From JAOAPY01 sp041492185 (GTDB lineage: Bacteria > Acidobacteriota > Blastocatellia > Pyrinomonadales > Pyrinomonadaceae), in assembly GCA_041492185.1 (NCBI GenBank), contig JBGPWL010000008.1, forward strand, positions 1 to 64,000: 64,000 bases of DNA, given 5' to 3'. The notes under the pieces were generated by a model that searched no databases, was not told where the DNA came from, and saw only the letters and a program-made list of their open reading frames with translations. This document shows, piece after piece, positions 61,978 to 64,000 of the stretch; the stretch's first letter is position 1; each line of letters opens with the position of its first letter. Position numbers and translations under genes: made by a program.

Positions 61978-64000
61978 ATGCTGGCCCTGCTCTATTTAGC
62001 GGCGATGACTTATTTCGGCGATCGCGTCTGCCGAAACTTTTTCCGCTTCGTTTCCGGCCGACACCGCCTCGCAGTTTCATTTCTTACGGGCCTGCTGCTC
62101 AGCACCTGGATTACTTACCTCGGCGCATTGACTTTTGCGTGGTCGCGCCGGCCGCTGGTGATGGGCAACATCATTTTTCTGCTCGTATTCGTTCTGGCGA
62201 TCTACAAACTTCCGCTTCGCCCCGCTGAAAATTATTACCACACGACAACCTCGCGATATGTCGGATCGAATCGATGGGACTGGATCTGTCTCGGCGCCTT
62301 TTTGATATTCACCTGCTGGCTGATGTTTGCGACGCTGAATTTCAAGGACGGCCAGTTTCAGATCAGCTACAAGAGCTGGACCGACTTTGGCGCCAATCTT
62401 TCGCTGGCGCAGAGCTTCGCGCTGGGCCACAATTTTCCCACCGAACATCCTTACTTTCCGGGAGAGATCATTCGCTACCATTTTCTTTTCTGGTTCCAGG
62501 CGGCGAACCTTGAATTCCTCGGTTTCAAACTCGTTTGGGGCGTCAATCTGCTCAGCATCCTATCTATGCTGGCGCTGCTGATGCTCATAATGACCTTCGC
62601 TGAAGTCTTGTTTGGTTCTCGTAGGGTGGGCCGGCTGGCCGCTTTCCTCTTTTTCTTTTCGAGTTCGCTTTCTTATCTTCTTTTCTTGCGTTCGCAACTG
62701 AGTTTTCGCGCGGCGATGAGCGCGGTGCTCCATGCCGATCACTTTCTTGCTTCCGGCTATCCCTTCCGCGGCGAAGACTGGGGCGTGCTGACGATCAGCG
62801 TGTTCGTTTTCCAGCGGCATCTCATCAGCGCCGTCGGCATTCTTCTGGTCGTCTTAATTTTCTTGGTCGATCGCTACAAAGATGCGGAGCACGAATCTGA
62901 GCCTGCTGCTTCTTTGACGAAAGACAAAGGAGCGACAAAGAGATTGCGCGATGCCGGAAAGAAAGAGGTTTCGGCGCGTCAACCTCTCCGACCGCAGCTC
63001 AAGACTTTCATTTTTTCCGGCGCTTTGATTGGCTTGCTGCCCTACTGGAACAGCGCGATCTTTGTTTCCGCTGTGGTAGTGCTGGGCTCCATCTTCCTTC
63101 TTTTCTCGCACAGACTTTATTCCGCCATCCTGATTGTCACTGCGTTATTGATCGGTTTGCCGCAAGTGCTGATGCTTCGCGCCGGGAACATCGCCGCGTC
63201 GAATCACTCGCTCTTGCATTGGGGCTACACGCTTGACCAGCCCACGCTGGCGCTGGTCGTAAAATATCTGGGTTGGAGCTTTGGGTTGAAGTGGCTGGCG
63301 ATCTTTATCGCGCTCATATTTCTTTCCAACTTTCACCGGCGCTTGTTCGTCGCGGTTACTAGTTTGCTCGCCGTCGTGTTTCTTTTTCAGCTCAGCACGG
63401 ACCTATTTAACAATCACAAGCTGCTAAATGTCTGGGCGGTTTTTGCAAGCATCTATGCCGCCTACGCGCTCCGGCACATCAGCAAAATCAGAATTGTCGG
63501 TGTTGCACTCGCTGTGGTGTTGGCTGTCGGAATAATCCTTGGCGGCATCATCGATCTGTTTCCGCTCCACAACGATGAGGTGCTGACTGTGCCTTATGAG
63601 AATGACCGGTTATCAAATTGGATTCTGACAAACACGCAACCTTCGGACGTTTTTCTGACTGATCTGGTGCTCACTCATCCCATTCTTTTCACGGGCCGGA
63701 AAATTTTTCTGGGATATACATTGTTCGCGTGGAGCGCCGGCTATGACGTTCCTCCGCGCGAAAACCTCTATCACCGAATGTTCCAGGAGCGTGACCCGGT
63801 TGAACTGGTGCGCCTGCTCAACGCCAACAGGATCGCTTACGTATGCATTGATGATGGCGTACGCGGAAACAAAGCGCTCAATCCCTTCAACGAGTCTGTT
63901 TATCGAGGGCACTTTCAGAAAGTCTTTGAAGATACGGAACATCGATATGAAAATCTGACGATCTACAAAGTCCCCGGCGCTGGCGAGTTGAGCGTCCCGC
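61978..64000 (+). CDS. Large polytopic membrane protein, partial (runs off right edge)
   Basis: The frame is open from the ATG at 61978 (AGGAG five bases upstream) to the window end, 674 codons. Ten or more hydrophobic helices are visible (LLYLAAMTYFGDRVC, LAVSFLTGLLLSTWITYLGAL, NIIFLLVFVLAIYKL), with a conserved-looking HNFPTEHPYFPGEIIRYHFLFWFQ loop early on. The C-terminal part seen is soluble (WILTNTQPSDVFLTD...NANRIAYVCIDDG), resembling YfhO/GT-C-like membrane glycosyltransferase relatives. Exact family is not certain. The MITE directly upstream has probably replaced its native promoter. Confidence 0.8.
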   Translation, partial: MLALLYLAAMTYFGDRVCRNFFRFVSGRHRLAVSFLTGLLLSTWITYLGALTFAWSRRPLVMGNIIFLLVFVLAIYKLPLRPAENYYHTTTSRYVGSNRWDWICLGAFLIFTCWLMFATLNFKDGQFQISYKSWTDFGANLSLAQSFALGHNFPTEHPYFPGEIIRYHFLFWFQAANLEFLGFKLVWGVNLLSILSMLALLMLIMTFAEVLFGSRRVGRLAAFLFFFSSSLSYLLFLRSQLSFRAAMSAVLHADHFLASGYPFRGEDWGVLTISVFVFQRHLISAVGILLVVLIFLVDRYKDAEHESEPAASLTKDKGATKRLRDAGKKEVSARQPLRPQLKTFIFSGALIGLLPYWNSAIFVSAVVVLGSIFLLFSHRLYSAILIVTALLIGLPQVLMLRAGNIAASNHSLLHWGYTLDQPTLALVVKYLGWSFGLKWLAIFIALIFLSNFHRRLFVAVTSLLAVVFLFQLSTDLFNNHKLLNVWAVFASIYAAYALRHISKIRIVGVALAVVLAVGIILGGIIDLFPLHNDEVLTVPYENDRLSNWILTNTQPSDVFLTDLVLTHPILFTGRKIFLGYTLFAWSAGYDVPPRENLYHRMFQERDPVELVRLLNANRIAYVCIDDGVRGNKALNPFNESVYRGHFQKVFEDTEHRYENLTIYKVPGAGELSVP

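Overview
The window looks like a chromosomal segment of a Gram-negative soil bacterium, most plausibly Acidobacteriota (Blastocatellia / Pyrinomonadaceae-like). This is an inference from gene content: MltD with LysM domains, an S46 peptidase, an MXAN_5187-type protein, paired zinc-finger anti-sigma factors with DUF4097-like proteins, SelA, and a heavy load of short palindromic repeats. No rRNA gene or taxonomic marker confirms it. Coding density is high, and most genes sit in short co-directional runs.

Layout. 1-5.0 kb, minus: a partial membrane protein, an OFA-type (oxalate/formate) MFS transporter, a PanE-like reductase and an acyl-CoA synthetase resembling oxalyl-CoA synthetases. 5.1-8.5 kb, minus: an ECF sigma / anti-sigma / two DUF4097-like exported proteins operon. 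8.8-17.3 kb, minus: ComM, MltD, Lon, Hsp20, NrdR and a flippase-like membrane protein. 17.6-24.8 kb, plus: a second ECF sigma / anti-sigma / membrane-protein operon, an M23 peptidase, an S46 peptidase, a secreted protein and a cold-shock protein with a long leader. 25-32.6 kb: MXAN_5187-like protein, SelA, a sensor kinase, a SET protein, a secreted protein, RNase PH and MurI. 32.7-35 kb: tmRNA, a YgiT protein, a NIPSNAP protein and a REP-associated transposase among palindromes. 35.2-38.6 kb: PBP1A and an esterase.

38.9-41.6 kb is accessory. A tRNA-Asn is followed by a GIY-YIG gene that ends in a 30-nt direct repeat of the tRNA 3' end. Beyond it lie three small unknown genes, a Phd/VapC toxin-antitoxin pair and a truncated second GIY-YIG copy. 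41.7-50.7 kb, minus: a compact NRPS cluster (A-T didomain with a leucine-type specificity code, cytochrome P450, C-A-T-TE protein) followed by an orphan contractile-tail sheath gene. RecQ follows.

53-61.6 kb, plus, is the most unusual region. A TIR/DUF4062 protein is translationally coupled to an nSTAND NTPase with a membrane helix, coiled coil and WD40 repeats. A rearranged second copy keeps only the last 35 codons of the TIR gene and has a paralogous nSTAND whose C-terminus, across a transmembrane helix, is an endolysin-like M15 peptidoglycan peptidase. A third, truncated TIR gene and fragments of a polyprenyl synthetase follow. The architecture suggests STAND-type defence or signalling with membrane and cell-wall effectors, but this is inference. 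A 270-bp MITE-like element lies directly upstream of a large membrane protein gene that runs off the right edge.

Short palindromic repeats of several families occur throughout. In three places they have entered reading frames without breaking them (murI once, the NRPS gene twice).
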